A stretch of DNA of 64,000 bases. Origin: Clostridium sp. MSJ-8. Lineage in GTDB: Bacteria; Bacillota; Clostridia; Clostridiales; Clostridiaceae. Location: positions 19,956 to 83,955 of the forward strand of contig NZ_JAHLQH010000013.1 in the NCBI RefSeq assembly GCF_018918325.1, read 5' to 3'. Position 1 is the stretch's first letter. Each line of letters starts with the position of its first letter. Of the stretch, positions 1 through 8,649 are shown piece after piece. The notes beneath the pieces are model-generated. The model ran no database searches and was not told where the DNA came from. It saw only the letters and a list, made by a program, of their open reading frames with translations. The position numbers and the translations under genes are program-made.

Positions 1-20
1 TATGGAAAAGACCACAATAT

Positions 21-60
21 AACAAAAGAACTACTTTTCTTTTAAAGTAGTTCTTTTGTT
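21..60. terminator. Hairpin terminator after the first MetAP gene
   Basis: A perfect 17-bp stem (21-37 with 44-60) closes a 6-nt loop just past the stop codon of the minus-strand MetAP gene. On the minus strand the stem itself begins with A-rich and ends with T-rich sequence, so it can act as a terminator in either direction. Confidence 0.8.
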
Positions 61-74
61 ATCACAATGTTATT

Positions 75-944
75 TTAGTAAGTAAGTACTTCAGGACCAT
101 CTTCAGTTATTAAAACAGTATATTCCCATTGAGCTGATGGATATCCATCTTCAGTAAGTGCAGTCCAATCATTATCTTCATCTATAAATATATGTTTAGT
201 TCCCATATTAACCATTGGTTCTATTGTAAATACCATTCCAGGAACCAATAATAGTCCAGTGCCTTTAGTTCCAACATGAGCAACAAATGGATCTTCGTGG
301 AATTCTAATCCGACTCCATGACCACCAAATTCTCTTACTATAGAGTATCCATTTTTAGTTGCATGTTCATTTATTACAGCTCCAATATCACCAAGAGTTG
401 CATATGGTTGTGCAGCTTTTAATCCTAAATCTAAGCATTCTTTAGTTACTGTAACTAGCTTGTGTAGGTCTTCGTGCACATTACCTATTTCAAACATTCT
501 AGATGCATCAGAGAAATATCCGTTATATATTGTTGAAACATCAACATTAATAATGTCTCCATCTTCAAGTATTATGTTTTCATCAGGAATACCATGACAG
601 ACTTCATCATTTATAGATGTGCAACATGATTTTGGAAAGCCTTCATAGTTAAGTGGGGCTGGAATAGCTCCTTGAGAAACAGTAAAGTCATGTACAAGTT
701 TATCAATTTCAGCAGTTGACATGCCTGCCTTTATATTTTGTGCAACTAAATCTAATACAGCAGTATTGATTTTTGCACTTGCTTTTATACCTTCTATTTG
801 TTCTGGTGTCTTTATATAGCTATGGTCAGGTACCATAAATCCTTTTAATCTGTAAGATTCTAATTTTTCGTCAAAAGCCATGTGGCACTTCTTGTATTTT
901 TTACCGCTGCCACACCAACAGACATCATTTCTACCTAAATTCAT
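75..944 (-). CDS. map: Type I methionine aminopeptidase with SEC-C zinc finger
   Basis: This cytosolic metallopeptidase removes the initiator methionine from new proteins. Residues 5-21 form a SEC-C motif (CxC...KKCH), as in MetAP forms that dock near the ribosome. The catalytic domain follows, with all five metal ligands visible: D135, D146, H209, E242 and E274. H117 is the usual substrate-contact histidine. At 289 residues it has the normal length for the SEC-C form. A GGGAG ribosome site lies about 12 bases upstream. A second MetAP lacking the SEC-C motif lies directly upstream on the same strand, so the pair looks like an old tandem duplication. The family assignment is secure. Confidence 0.95.
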   Translation of the reverse strand: MNLGRNDVCWCGSGKKYKKCHMAFDEKLESYRLKGFMVPDHSYIKTPEQIEGIKASAKINTAVLDLVAQNIKAGMSTAEIDKLVHDFTVSQGAIPAPLNYEGFPKSCCTSINDEVCHGIPDENIILEDGDIINVDVSTIYNGYFSDASRMFEIGNVHEDLHKLVTVTKECLDLGLKAAQPYATLGDIGAVINEHATKNGYSIVREFGGHGVGLEFHEDPFVAHVGTKGTGLLLVPGMVFTIEPMVNMGTKHIFIDEDNDWTALTEDGYPSAQWEYTVLITEDGPEVLTY

Positions 945-1013
945 TTTTATTATTATCTCCCTTCAAGTATATATAAAATATTATATATCTATTGATATTA
1001 ATTAGGCAAATTA

Positions 1014-1853
1014 TTAATAAGTAAGTATTTCATAACCTGTTTCAGTAATAAGTATGGTATGTTCAACTTGAGCTGATGGTAAGCCATCTTTTGTAGTAAC
1101 TGTCCAACCATTTTTAGGATCAACCTTAACATACCTTTTACCCATATTAACCATTGGTTCAATTGTAAAAGTCATACCTGGAACAAGTAACATTCCAGTT
1201 CCTTTTTTGCCTACATGATGAACATCTGGTAGATCATGAAACTTCTTACCTACACCATGTCCTATGAATTCACGTACAATTGTGTATCCATTTTCTTTGG
1301 CATGCTTATATATTACTTCTCCTATATCACCAATAAATCCCCAAGGTTTACATTCATTTATTCCTAGTTCAAGACATTCCTTGGTAACCTTAACTAACTT
1401 CTTAACTTCCTCTGGTACATTGCCAATCATAAAAGTTCTAGAAGCATCAGAATAATATCCTTCATAGATTGTAGATACATCAACATTAATAATATCTCCA
1501 TCCTTTAATATAATATTCTTATTAGGAATTCCATGACACACTTCATTATTAATTGAGGTACAAACACTTTTAGGAAAACCTCCATAATTAAGTGGTGCGG
1601 GAATTGCACCATTTGAAATAGTTGTGTTATGTACTATTTCATTGATTTCTTCAGTAGACATACCTTCTTTTATATTAGCAGCAACTGTGTCTAGTACTAG
1701 AGTATTTATCTTAGAACTTTTTCTTATACCAGCTATATCTTCAGGGGTATTTATTAGTCTAGCAGGTGGAACTACGTGTCCTAATTTTTTATAATATAAT
1801 ATTTTATCTTTTATATCTTTGTCTAAATTATTGTATAAGTTATTAACCTTCAT
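1014..1853 (-). CDS. map: Type I methionine aminopeptidase paralog without SEC-C
   Basis: This 279-residue paralog of the neighbouring MetAP keeps the ligand set (D125, D136, H199, E232, E264) and the CHGIP substrate loop, so it should be active. It lacks the N-terminal zinc motif; the first 30 residues are a charged stretch in its place. It lies about 70 bases from its paralog, in the same direction, and was probably created by tandem duplication. Two MetAPs may differ in substrate preference or in response to inhibitors, but nothing in the sequence shows which is the main enzyme. Its start faces a divergent promoter region shared with the redox operon at 1998. Confidence 0.93.
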   Translation of the reverse strand: MKVNNLYNNLDKDIKDKILYYKKLGHVVPPARLINTPEDIAGIRKSSKINTLVLDTVAANIKEGMSTEEINEIVHNTTISNGAIPAPLNYGGFPKSVCTSINNEVCHGIPNKNIILKDGDIINVDVSTIYEGYYSDASRTFMIGNVPEEVKKLVKVTKECLELGINECKPWGFIGDIGEVIYKHAKENGYTIVREFIGHGVGKKFHDLPDVHHVGKKGTGMLLVPGMTFTIEPMVNMGKRYVKVDPKNGWTVTTKDGLPSAQVEHTILITETGYEILTY

Positions 1854-1997
1854 AAAATTTCACATCCTTAATAGCACTAGTAATATTATAATACAAATCA
1901 TCATAAATTGTATAATAAAATCTAAATTGTAGATATGCAATTATTATCATTAAATGCATATTCTATTTTAGAGAATATTAGCTAAGAGGTGTAGCTT

Positions 1998-2990
1998 TTG
2001 AAAAAAGAAAAAATGGATTGTATAGATTGTGGTACTGAATATTGTCCTTGCAAACTCGCAGAATCAGGAGAGTGTATTATATGTTCTCAGCTTCAAGGAG
2101 AATGTTTTTGTGATTGTTTAAACTGGAAAGGTGTATGTATACTTCAAGAATTCTACAATAATGGAAATAAGGCTAAAGAAGGGAGAAAAACATATAACTG
2201 TAGAGTTAATTACAAAGAAGAGATAGAAAAAGGATTAACAGTTTTAAAGTTTAAGGCACCTCACAAATTAGTATTAGACTTAAATAAGCCAGGCAGTTTT
2301 TTATTTATTAGGACTGATAATAATAAGTTTTTTGACATACCAATATCAATAATGGATTCAGATCCGGAGAGCGATACTATAACTGTTGTGGTAGAAATAA
2401 GAGGAGTTAAAACAAAACGAATTAATAATATAATTGAAGGAGAAAACATAGAAATAAGAGGACCATATTTTAATGGAGTATTCGGATTAGATAATATATA
2501 TAAATCACATAATAAGAATGTATTAGTATTAGCAAGAGGAATAGGTATGGCACCAATGCTGCCAGTTATAAAAAAATTAATATCTAATGAAAACGAAGTA
2601 GATGTTTATGTTGATACAGCACCTTTTGCAGTTAATTATAGCAAAGATTATCTAAATAGATATGATTTATCTCTCAAGGAAACTAATTTACTGACAAAAG
2701 GTCAATTATCAGAAGAAGGTAGATTTATTATATCTAATTCTATTAAAGACAAAGGTATATCACTTATACATTTAGCTGGAGCAGATATCTTGACTTATAG
2801 TGTTATTGAATATTTAGATGAAATAGGCAGAAAAGATATATTATTGTCATGTTGTAACAATTTCAAGATGTGTTGTGGAGAAGGTGTATGTGGAGCATGT
2901 ACTGCTAGATTCTCAGGACATAGAGTTAAGCGATTCTGTAAAATGCAACAAGATCCAAGAAGTATATTTGAAGGGAGAAGATTCATATGA
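1998..2990 (+). CDS. PyrK-like FAD/NAD-binding 2Fe-2S reductase
   Basis: The protein resembles electron-transfer subunits of the dihydroorotate dehydrogenase B / sulfide dehydrogenase type. The middle is a ferredoxin-reductase-like FAD and NAD region (glycine-rich LARGIGMAPMLP at about residues 177-188). The C-terminus carries C293-x4-C298-x2-C301-x12-C314, the PyrK 2Fe-2S pattern. The first 50 residues hold many extra cysteines and may bind another metal or cluster. Translation starts at TTG 1998, seven bases after AAGAGGTG. Its stop overlaps the start of the next oxidoreductase (ATGA), so the two are co-translated and probably work as an electron-transfer pair. The substrate is unknown. Confidence 0.8.
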   Translation: MKKEKMDCIDCGTEYCPCKLAESGECIICSQLQGECFCDCLNWKGVCILQEFYNNGNKAKEGRKTYNCRVNYKEEIEKGLTVLKFKAPHKLVLDLNKPGSFLFIRTDNNKFFDIPISIMDSDPESDTITVVVEIRGVKTKRINNIIEGENIEIRGPYFNGVFGLDNIYKSHNKNVLVLARGIGMAPMLPVIKKLISNENEVDVYVDTAPFAVNYSKDYLNRYDLSLKETNLLTKGQLSEEGRFIISNSIKDKGISLIHLAGADILTYSVIEYLDEIGRKDILLSCCNNFKMCCGEGVCGACTARFSGHRVKRFCKMQQDPRSIFEGRRFI

Positions 2991-4012
2991 AAATTGTTAT
3001 AGTTGGTGGCGGATGGTCAGGTGTTGCAGCTGCTATTAGTGCAAAAAAAGCTGGAGCAGAAGTTCATTTATATGAGAAAACAGACCTTTTATTAGGATTG
3101 GGAAATGTAGGCGGAATAATGAGAAACAATGGAAGATATACAGCTACAGAAGAACTTATTGCATTAGGTGGAGGGGATCTTTTTAATTTAACTGATAAAC
3201 ATTCAACTCACAAGAATATATCCTTCCCAGGACATGAACATGCTTTTTTATATAATGTAAATACTATAGAAGGTGTTGTAAGAGATTATTTAGTTAATAT
3301 GGGGGTACATCTCCATATGGAAAGTAGAGTAAGAGATGTTAAAGTGATTAAGCATAGAATTCAGGGAATATATTTAGCTGATGATACTTATGTAGAAGGG
3401 GATGTATTCATAGAGACAACAGGAACAACAGGACCTATGGGAAATTGTTTAAGATATGGTAACGGATGTTCAATGTGTATATTAAGATGTCCTGCATTTG
3501 GGCCAAGAATAAGTATAAGTGAAAGATGTGGTGTGCCTGATTTACAAGGTGAAAGGGCAGGAGATGGTTTAGGGGCATTTTCAGGATCTTGTAAATTATC
3601 TAAAGAAAGTTTATCAGATTCAATTCGACAAGAATTAGATGAAAAAGGGGTTGTTGTACTTAAGATTCCAGAAGAGGATGTTAATTATGATAAATTGAAA
3701 TCTAAGGTATGTCAACAATATGCATTAAAGGAATTTGCAGAGAATATAGTTCTGTTAGATACAGGCCATGCGAAATTAATGACTACTTATTATCCATTAG
3801 AAAAACTACGTAAGATAAAAGGATTAGAGCATGCAAAATATATAGATCCATATGCAGGTAGTAAAGGCAATTCAATAAGATACTTATCAGTTGCACCTAG
3901 AACTAATGATCTAAAGGTAATTGGAGTAGATAATTTATTCTGTGGTGGTGAAAAATCGGGACTTTTTGTAGGGCATACAGAAGCAATTTGGTCTAAATTG
4001 ACATCTTTTTAA
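2987..4012 (+). pseudogene. FAD-dependent oxidoreductase, N-terminal part, split by prophage
   Basis: This is the front four-fifths of a GidA/TrmFO-like flavoprotein. It has a dinucleotide-binding GGGWSG at residues 7-12, an acidic residue after the second strand (YEK, about 30-32), and a CSMCILRC cysteine cluster near 163-170. The motif CGGEKSGLFVGHTEAI near the end is where related proteins continue with a conserved C-terminal helix. Here the frame runs into phage DNA after codon 334 and ends with a foreign tail, WSKLTSF. The missing part lies at 46481-46754 in the matching frame; joined at the core they give 425 residues. The truncated product is probably inactive or altered, but the split is repaired whenever the prophage excises precisely. 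Confidence 0.9.
3978..3990. other. attL: attL core (prophage left junction)
   Basis: The 13-bp sequence CAGAAGCAATTTG occurs here and at 46468-46480. It is the only exact overlap at the point where the oxidoreductase reading frame leaves and later resumes. Host coding sequence lies to its left and the prophage with its serine integrase to its right. Confidence 0.92.
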
Positions 4013-4015
4013 GTT

Positions 4016-4042
4016 ACTAATATCGTCAATTAGTTTTTTTTT
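4016..4042 (+). terminator. Phage-supplied terminator after the truncated host gene
   Basis: ACTAAT (4016-4021) pairs with ATTAGT (4029-4034), followed by nine T residues. It would stop transcription arriving from the host redox operon before it runs antisense into the integrase gene. The stem is short, so efficiency may be modest. Confidence 0.6.
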
Positions 4043-5595
4043 ACATTAAATTTCAGATGAAATTTCTTACCATCATAAATAATAGATTCTAATAAATCAT
4101 TTAATGCTATTTTTTTAGTATCAAAATCTAAATCATCATAAACACTATTAAAATTATCAAGTCTATTAATAATATTCATTATTTCAGCTTGAGTTAATAC
4201 TATTTCAGATTGTTTATCTACTGCAATAGATTTTTTCTTTTCTAAATATTTAATCTTATCTTTTAATGATTTAATTTCAGTTAATATAATTTTAGAAACT
4301 TCTTCATCATCTATTAATGATAATTTGGATAATAATTTTTTGATAGAATCATTAGTAGTATTTATATCATTATCTATATTTGAAATTCCCATATCATCCT
4401 CTATTTTTTTAGATTCATTTAGAACATCTGTTAATGATTTAATTAAAGTATCTTTATTATAGGTTTTAAGATATTCAATTAATTTATTTTCTAACAATTC
4501 TCCATTAATATTTTTAGCATTACATCTAGATCCTGAAGAATTAACTTTCATAGTACAAAGATAATAATGTGACTTAGTACCATCTTTTCTAGGTCTACCA
4601 TATCTAACTTGCATACCAGCTCCACATTTACATTTTAATAAACCAGTTAATAATGCTTGTTTAGATTTACCTATACTTGGAGCTTTCTCACTATTAGATT
4701 TAATTATTTGTTGGACTTCTAACCAAGTATCTGCATCAATAACACCTTTATGTGCAGCAGTGGCAATTATTTTTTCATCATCTTTAGCATATCTTAATAA
4801 TCCGTTTCCGTTAGCTTTGCCACACACTTCATAACCTTCGTTTTTAAGATATGAAAATACATTATCATTAGATTTTACGTATACTGGATTTTGTAATATA
4901 ACATTAATGGCAGATTTATCTATATTGCCACCATTTTTACCTTTAAAATTATTAATTAATGACCATTTACCAACTTGAGATAATGATTTTTCTTCAATAT
5001 ATTTTTTATATATTAATTTAACAATTTTAAGTTCTTCAGTATTTGGTTTTAATTTTGTTACAGATCTTTCTTTTCCACTTTCATCTATATAATATTCTCT
5101 AGTACCATTATATCCAAGGGGACATTGACCGCCAAGCCATCTACCCATTTTAGCAAGAGTATACATATTGTCTTTAACACGTTCAGCAAGCTGTTCACGC
5201 TCTAGTTGTGCAAGACTAGCTAATATACCTATAATAGCTCTACCAAAGCTAGTGGAACTATCAAATCCTTCTGTAGCACTATAAATAACACATCCTAAAT
5301 CTTCACACATTTGCATAGTGTTATGAATATCTCTAGCATTTCTACCAAGTCTATTAAGTTGATATATAACTACTTTATCAATTTCTTTATTTTTAATTTT
5401 TTGAAGCATGTCTTGATATCTAGGTCTATTTTCATTTTTACCTGAAAATCCTTCATCAATAAATATTTCTACATCATCTGGAGTAACTTCAAATTTGAAT
5501 TGAATAAATTGTTTACATTTTAAAATCTGATTTTCTATAGATTCACCTTTACCAGTAAATTTACTTTTTCTGCTATAAATTGCTATTTTATTCAT
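4030..5595 (-). CDS. int: Large serine recombinase (phage integrase)
   Basis: The 521-residue protein should integrate and excise the prophage by serine recombination. The N-terminal resolvase domain starts AIYSRKSK, with the likely nucleophile S11, and continues with a typical REQLAERVKDNM helix region. A recombinase domain follows. Then comes a zinc ribbon (CKCGAG...C...C near 318-360), and then a long coiled coil (about 375-460) of the kind that controls directionality. It is the first gene inside the left end, transcribed toward the attachment site; its stop lies 40 bases from the att core. The cassette upstream of it (5611-5880) is duplicated before the late regulator. Family and role are clear; the partner directionality factor is not identified. 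Confidence 0.95.
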   Translation of the reverse strand: MNKIAIYSRKSKFTGKGESIENQILKCKQFIQFKFEVTPDDVEIFIDEGFSGKNENRPRYQDMLQKIKNKEIDKVVIYQLNRLGRNARDIHNTMQMCEDLGCVIYSATEGFDSSTSFGRAIIGILASLAQLEREQLAERVKDNMYTLAKMGRWLGGQCPLGYNGTREYYIDESGKERSVTKLKPNTEELKIVKLIYKKYIEEKSLSQVGKWSLINNFKGKNGGNIDKSAINVILQNPVYVKSNDNVFSYLKNEGYEVCGKANGNGLLRYAKDDEKIIATAAHKGVIDADTWLEVQQIIKSNSEKAPSIGKSKQALLTGLLKCKCGAGMQVRYGRPRKDGTKSHYYLCTMKVNSSGSRCNAKNINGELLENKLIEYLKTYNKDTLIKSLTDVLNESKKIEDDMGISNIDNDINTTNDSIKKLLSKLSLIDDEEVSKIILTEIKSLKDKIKYLEKKKSIAVDKQSEIVLTQAEIMNIINRLDNFNSVYDDLDFDTKKIALNDLLESIIYDGKKFHLKFNVKKN

Positions 5596-5610
5596 GCTTT
5601 TACCTCCATT

Positions 5611-5880
5611 TTGACTTATGACTTATAACGTGACTTAAAACTCGTAAGTCACCCTCTAAGCATTGATATTACTAGGTTTAATGTGAAATTTCACACAAAA
5701 AAGTGACTTATAATATATATAAATTCTTATATTATATACTATTTATTTTTTTTATTTAGTTTATATAAAAGAAGTTAAAAAAATGTAAGACACGTAAGTC
5801 ACAAGTGCTTTAATACGTTGGTATCACTTGCTTAATAGGTGTCTTACGAGTGACTTTTTTTGACTTTTTTGACTTACGCA
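5611..5880 (-). repeat. Repeat-rich cassette, copy 1 (upstream of int)
   Basis: This intergenic stretch carries many copies of a ~10-bp motif related to TGACTTACG or GTGTCTTAC in both orientations (for example 5611-5652, 5784-5802, 5838-5879). They flank an AT-rich core with AAATAAATAGTATATA on the minus strand. Read on the minus strand it matches 24901-25175 in element order, including AGTAATATCAA...TTAGAGGG and TATAAGTCACTTTTT. It probably holds the int promoter and multiple protein-binding sites. Confidence 0.75.
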
Positions 5881-6210
5881 TTATTTTATTATTTTTAAAT
5901 GACTTTGAATTTTATATACATCTTCTTCAGTAGAATTAAGTTTGTGCTTTACAAAACCAAGGTCTGTTTTAATATCATCTATTTGACTTGAAATTCCTTC
6001 AGCAATATCTTTGGACACTAGATTGCTTATATCAGAAGTAAGCTCATCAAATCTTTTATTCATAGTATTTTCTAGATTATCTACTTTGTTCTCTAAATTA
6101 TCTACCTTAGTTTCCACATTATCAATCCTATTATTGATAGAAGAAAAACCTTCTTTCATTTCAGTATACATTTTAGTTATAAGATCTATTAAATCATTAT
6201 TATTTTCCAT
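5881..6210 (-). CDS. Small coiled-coil phage protein, paralog A
   Basis: A 109-residue, strongly heptad-patterned protein (repeated VDNLENKVDNLEN near residues 33-50) with no membrane segment. Its last 23 residues, ending STEEDVYKIQSHLKIIK, are nearly the same as those of the neighbouring 6222-6536 protein, so the two are tandem paralogs with a conserved C-terminal tag and different middles. Function is unknown. They lie between integrase and the ImmA/repressor pair in the leftward lysogeny operon, so they are probably expressed in the lysogen. Confidence 0.7.
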   Translation of the reverse strand: MENNNDLIDLITKMYTEMKEGFSSINNRIDNVETKVDNLENKVDNLENTMNKRFDELTSDISNLVSKDIAEGISSQIDDIKTDLGFVKHKLNSTEEDVYKIQSHLKIIK

Positions 6211-6221
6211 AAAATCAACTC

Positions 6222-6536
6222 CTATTTGATAATTTTTAAATGGTCTTGAATAACAAATACATCTTCCTCGGTATCTTGTACCTTGCGTTTAACAAATCTA
6301 ATATCTTGCTTAATTGATTGAATATTACCAGTTGTAGTGGTAGTAAATTCAGTTAAGTTGGCAGTTTGGTCAAATACTCCATCAAGTTTCTTTTCCATTC
6401 TTTGTTGACCATCTTTTAATGTATTAATATCGCTTTTCATAGAAGTAATATCATCTTGCATTGATGTAATATCATTTTTCATAGAAGTAACATCACTTTG
6501 TATTAATTTCAATAATTCTAATATTTCATTATCCAT
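6222..6536 (-). CDS. Small coiled-coil phage protein, paralog B
   Basis: A 104-residue coiled-coil protein containing three near-perfect copies of a seven-residue unit (SMKNDIT, SMQDDIT, SMKSDIN, residues 17-39). The C-terminal tag TEEDVFVIQDHLKIIK matches paralog A next door. The middle includes a low-complexity TTTTT stretch. It has no enzymatic motif. Perfect tandem heptads suggest recent slippage expansion and an oligomerising or adaptor role. The setting is the lysogeny operon. Confidence 0.68.
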   Translation of the reverse strand: MDNEILELLKLIQSDVTSMKNDITSMQDDITSMKSDINTLKDGQQRMEKKLDGVFDQTANLTEFTTTTTGNIQSIKQDIRFVKRKVQDTEEDVFVIQDHLKIIK

Positions 6537-6572
6537 CTATATCAACTCCTTTAGCTATGTACTAATTTAATT

Positions 6573-6866
6573 TCACCATATGTTTTGCCTATGATATATC
6601 AAGAACTCTGTTAAATTATTAAGTTCTTTAATGGAGTTCTCATGTGCAATAGCATTTTCTTCGCCAGCACCATATCTAATATGATATAGTTCGTGTAATA
6701 GTTTCTTTAAATTATATTCAAGTGAATATCTTGAATTGAGTATTATTAAATTTTGGTTATTCTTGCAAAGACTAGCCCCAGTAAATGAAACATCTAAGTC
6801 TCGAAACACAATTCTTAAATCTCCACTTTGGGTTTGCTTAATTGCATAGTTTAGCATATCATCCAA
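6573..6866 (-). CDS. ImmA/IrrE-type metallopeptidase
   Basis: Residues 58-62 read HELYH, the HExxH zinc motif, with further acidic residues after it (GAGEEN) as candidate third ligand. At 97 residues this is a compact version of the ImmA/IrrE family, whose members cleave phage or ICE repressors after DNA damage. It lies directly downstream of the cI-like repressor gene in the same direction, the usual immA-immR arrangement. It is therefore the likely anti-repressor protease for induction of this prophage. The ribosome site is ordinary. Confidence 0.82.
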   Translation of the reverse strand: MDDMLNYAIKQTQSGDLRIVFRDLDVSFTGASLCKNNQNLIILNSRYSLEYNLKKLLHELYHIRYGAGEENAIAHENSIKELNNLTEFLIYHRQNIW

Positions 6867-6888
6867 AGCCTCATCCCCTTATAATGTA

Positions 6889-7254
6889 TTAATCTTGTGT
6901 TTCATCCTCGAAAGTTTCTATTATCTTTAGGAGCTGCTTTTTAGCAGTATCATTTAAATTTTCATATTTAGAAAAAAATAATTTATCTTGTTCTGTATAT
7001 TTATTAATCTTATCTTCAGCTTTTTGTAGTTCGGTATCAGTATCCAAACCTAGTAAGTAATCTAAAGATATATCAAAAAACCTTGCTAATATTCTCGCAT
7101 ATTCCATAGATGGCTCAGCTTTATCGTTTTCCCATCTTGATATCATAGATTTTGAGGGATTTACACCGTATGATTTTAGTCTATCTGCCATTTCATCCAT
7201 TGTTAATCCTGTCTTTTCTCTTAACTCTTTTATTATTGTTCCAGTTGTTTTCAA
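6889..7254 (-). CDS. cI/ImmR-like XRE repressor
   Basis: The 121-residue protein begins with an HTH_XRE domain (about residues 5-62: IKELREKTGLTMDEMADRL, then PSKSMISRWENDKAEPSME). A helical tail follows, probably for dimerisation or for ImmA cleavage. It is transcribed divergently from the Cro-like gene across a 173-bp region with repeated GGAACAAA sites. It is therefore the best candidate for the lysogeny repressor. The ImmA-like peptidase follows it. Confidence 0.88.
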   Translation of the reverse strand: MKTTGTIIKELREKTGLTMDEMADRLKSYGVNPSKSMISRWENDKAEPSMEYARILARFFDISLDYLLGLDTDTELQKAEDKINKYTEQDKLFFSKYENLNDTAKKQLLKIIETFEDETQD

Positions 7255-7322
7255 TTTATATCCCTCCTTTTTTTTTTTGAACTAATTAGATTATATCATA
7301 TAATTGTAATAATTCCAAATAC

Positions 7323-7416
7323 GGAACAAAAAATTCAAATATATTTCAAAAAGTTGTTGACATAGGAACAAAAGAGTATTAATATTAAACTTGTAAAGTT
7401 GCTAAAAAGGAACAAA
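7323..7416 (+). promoter_or_regulatory. Early rightward promoter with GGAACAAA operator repeats
   Basis: A promoter TTGACA (7357-7362), 17-bp spacer, TAATAT (7380-7385) drives the Cro-like gene. Three direct repeats of GGAACAAA lie at 7323-7330, 7365-7372 and 7409-7416, spaced 42 and 44 bp, about four helical turns. One sits inside the promoter spacer and one just before the ribosome site. They are likely operator half-sites for the repressor/Cro pair. Confidence 0.75.
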
Positions 7417-7427
7417 GGAGGTGCGAA

Positions 7428-7679
7428 ATGGCGGGATATCCAAAAGTAAAGGGATATCTAGTTGAACATGGTATAAAACAAAAAGATGTTGCAAAATTAC
7501 TAGGAATAACAATAACTACAGTCAATAACAAGCTTAATGGAGTTGGTGATTTTTCAATGGAAGAAGTTAGAATTATGTGCAGAAAACTAGGTATCAATAG
7601 TGAATTTTTTTTTACACACAATGTTCCTAAAAAGGAACTAAAAACACGCGAGAAAGGAGATGAAATCAATGAGTTCTGA
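7428..7679 (+). CDS. Cro-like HTH regulator
   Basis: An 83-residue protein that is almost entirely one HTH domain (VKGYLVEHGIKQKDVAKLLG, then TTVNNKLNG). It is the first gene of the rightward early operon, opposite the cI-like repressor, and is preceded by AAAGGAGG. This is the position of Cro, which shuts off the repressor during lytic growth. The HTH family is clear; the Cro role is inferred from position. Confidence 0.82.
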   Translation: MAGYPKVKGYLVEHGIKQKDVAKLLGITITTVNNKLNGVGDFSMEEVRIMCRKLGINSEFFFTHNVPKKELKTREKGDEINEF

Positions 7680-8037
7680 AGAGTATTTAATAAATCGCAT
7701 AAAACAACTTGAAGTTGAAAACATATTATTGAAAAATCAAGTTAAAGAGCTTAAGAGAAATACATTTGGTTGGGACAATTTGCTTCATTTAATAAATGAT
7801 AAATTGAAAATTCTTAATTTAAAAGAAAATAGACCATATGGAAATTTTGAAGGAAAATTAACAGATTCAATAAGTCAAATAATAAGAATAACTTTTAATT
7901 TGAAATTTATTAAAAATTTAGATTCTGAACATTATGATAAAGCTAAAGAAATTACTGAAACAGTTCTGAATTTTGCTATTGATAATTTTGTTAAAGATGA
8001 ATTTTGGGCATCAAAATTTAGAAAGGAGAATGATTAA
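7669..8037 (+). CDS. Early phage protein of unknown function
   Basis: A 122-residue protein starting at ATG 7669, nine bases after AAAGGAG; a slightly earlier in-frame ATG at 7660 abuts the ribosome site and is unlikely. It overlaps the end of the Cro-like gene. The first 30 residues form a coiled coil (IKQLEVENILLKNQVKELK); the rest is mixed helical without known motifs. I do not recognise the family. Its place between Cro and antirepressor suggests an early regulatory or accessory role. Confidence 0.6.
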   Translation: MSSEEYLINRIKQLEVENILLKNQVKELKRNTFGWDNLLHLINDKLKILNLKENRPYGNFEGKLTDSISQIIRITFNLKFIKNLDSEHYDKAKEITETVLNFAIDNFVKDEFWASKFRKEND

Positions 8038-8039
8038 AA

Positions 8040-8234
8040 ATGTTTCTTAAGATATTGTTTATAACCATTTTAATAATAACAGTAGTACTAAGTTTTACAT
8101 TCTATTGCTCAACTTTGGGATTGCTTTATTATTTAGCAGATAAGCACAATGATTATTTATCATCAAAAAAAGCCCAAGAACTTACTTCAATGGCTATGAA
8201 GAAAACCATTAAAGAGTTCTTTGGGGAAAATTAA
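8040..8234 (+). CDS. Small single-pass membrane protein
   Basis: A 64-residue product with one clear transmembrane helix (residues 4-35, FLKILFITILIITVVLSFTF onward) and a charged C-terminal tail facing the cytoplasm by positive-inside reasoning. It follows the previous gene by two bases and shares its operon. Phage early operons often carry such peptides, sometimes for exclusion, but nothing here shows the function. The first ten codons are echoed in an 11-codon mini-frame at 9267. Confidence 0.55.
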   Translation: MFLKILFITILIITVVLSFTFYCSTLGLLYYLADKHNDYLSSKKAQELTSMAMKKTIKEFFGEN

Positions 8235-8635
8235 TATCCGAGTTGTTTGTTAATTATTTGGTTTAATACACCGGTTGATATTTTAACTAATACATCAAGA
8301 GAAGTTGAACCAATTTTACTTGCAACTGATTTAACATCATTCCAAATGCTATCTGCACGCACATTAGCAAGGAATTCATGACCAGTTGGAGATAGAAAAC
8401 TTGCTGAACACGAATCGTCTTTATACCATTTTACATTGAATAACAAATTAGACAGTTCACACTGCTTAAGGTGATATAGGACTTCGTCAATGCTGTATTT
8501 TTTCAATAATTCGTAGTCGTTGTGTTTATCACAACATGGGTGACTTTCGTTATAAAAAAGAAAATGATTTCTTAAATCGGTTTCTAGTTCTACAGTTAGT
8601 AAGATATCTCTAATACAATCAGGATTTAATTTCAT
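8231..8635 (-). CDS. DUF2513 family protein
   Basis: A 134-residue protein with the DUF2513 signature: start MKLNPDCIRDILLTVE, middle LSPTGHEFLANVRADSIWND, end with a glycine/serine-rich helix. DUF2513 proteins occur in phages and accessory loci of Firmicutes; their function is unknown. The gene is reversed relative to its neighbours, so it is a moron-like insertion with its own promoter. It shares its upstream region (8636-8731) with the divergent HTH gene at 8732. Its stop overlaps the 8040 gene by four bases. Confidence 0.8.
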   Translation of the reverse strand: MKLNPDCIRDILLTVELETDLRNHFLFYNESHPCCDKHNDYELLKKYSIDEVLYHLKQCELSNLLFNVKWYKDDSCSASFLSPTGHEFLANVRADSIWNDVKSVASKIGSTSLDVLVKISTGVLNQIINKQLGY

Positions 8636-8649
8636 AAAAACACCACCTT

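Noticed and set aside
5611..5880. CRISPR array because of the many short repeats
   Set aside because: Motifs are ~10 bp, in both orientations, irregularly spaced and without unique spacers; no cas genes.
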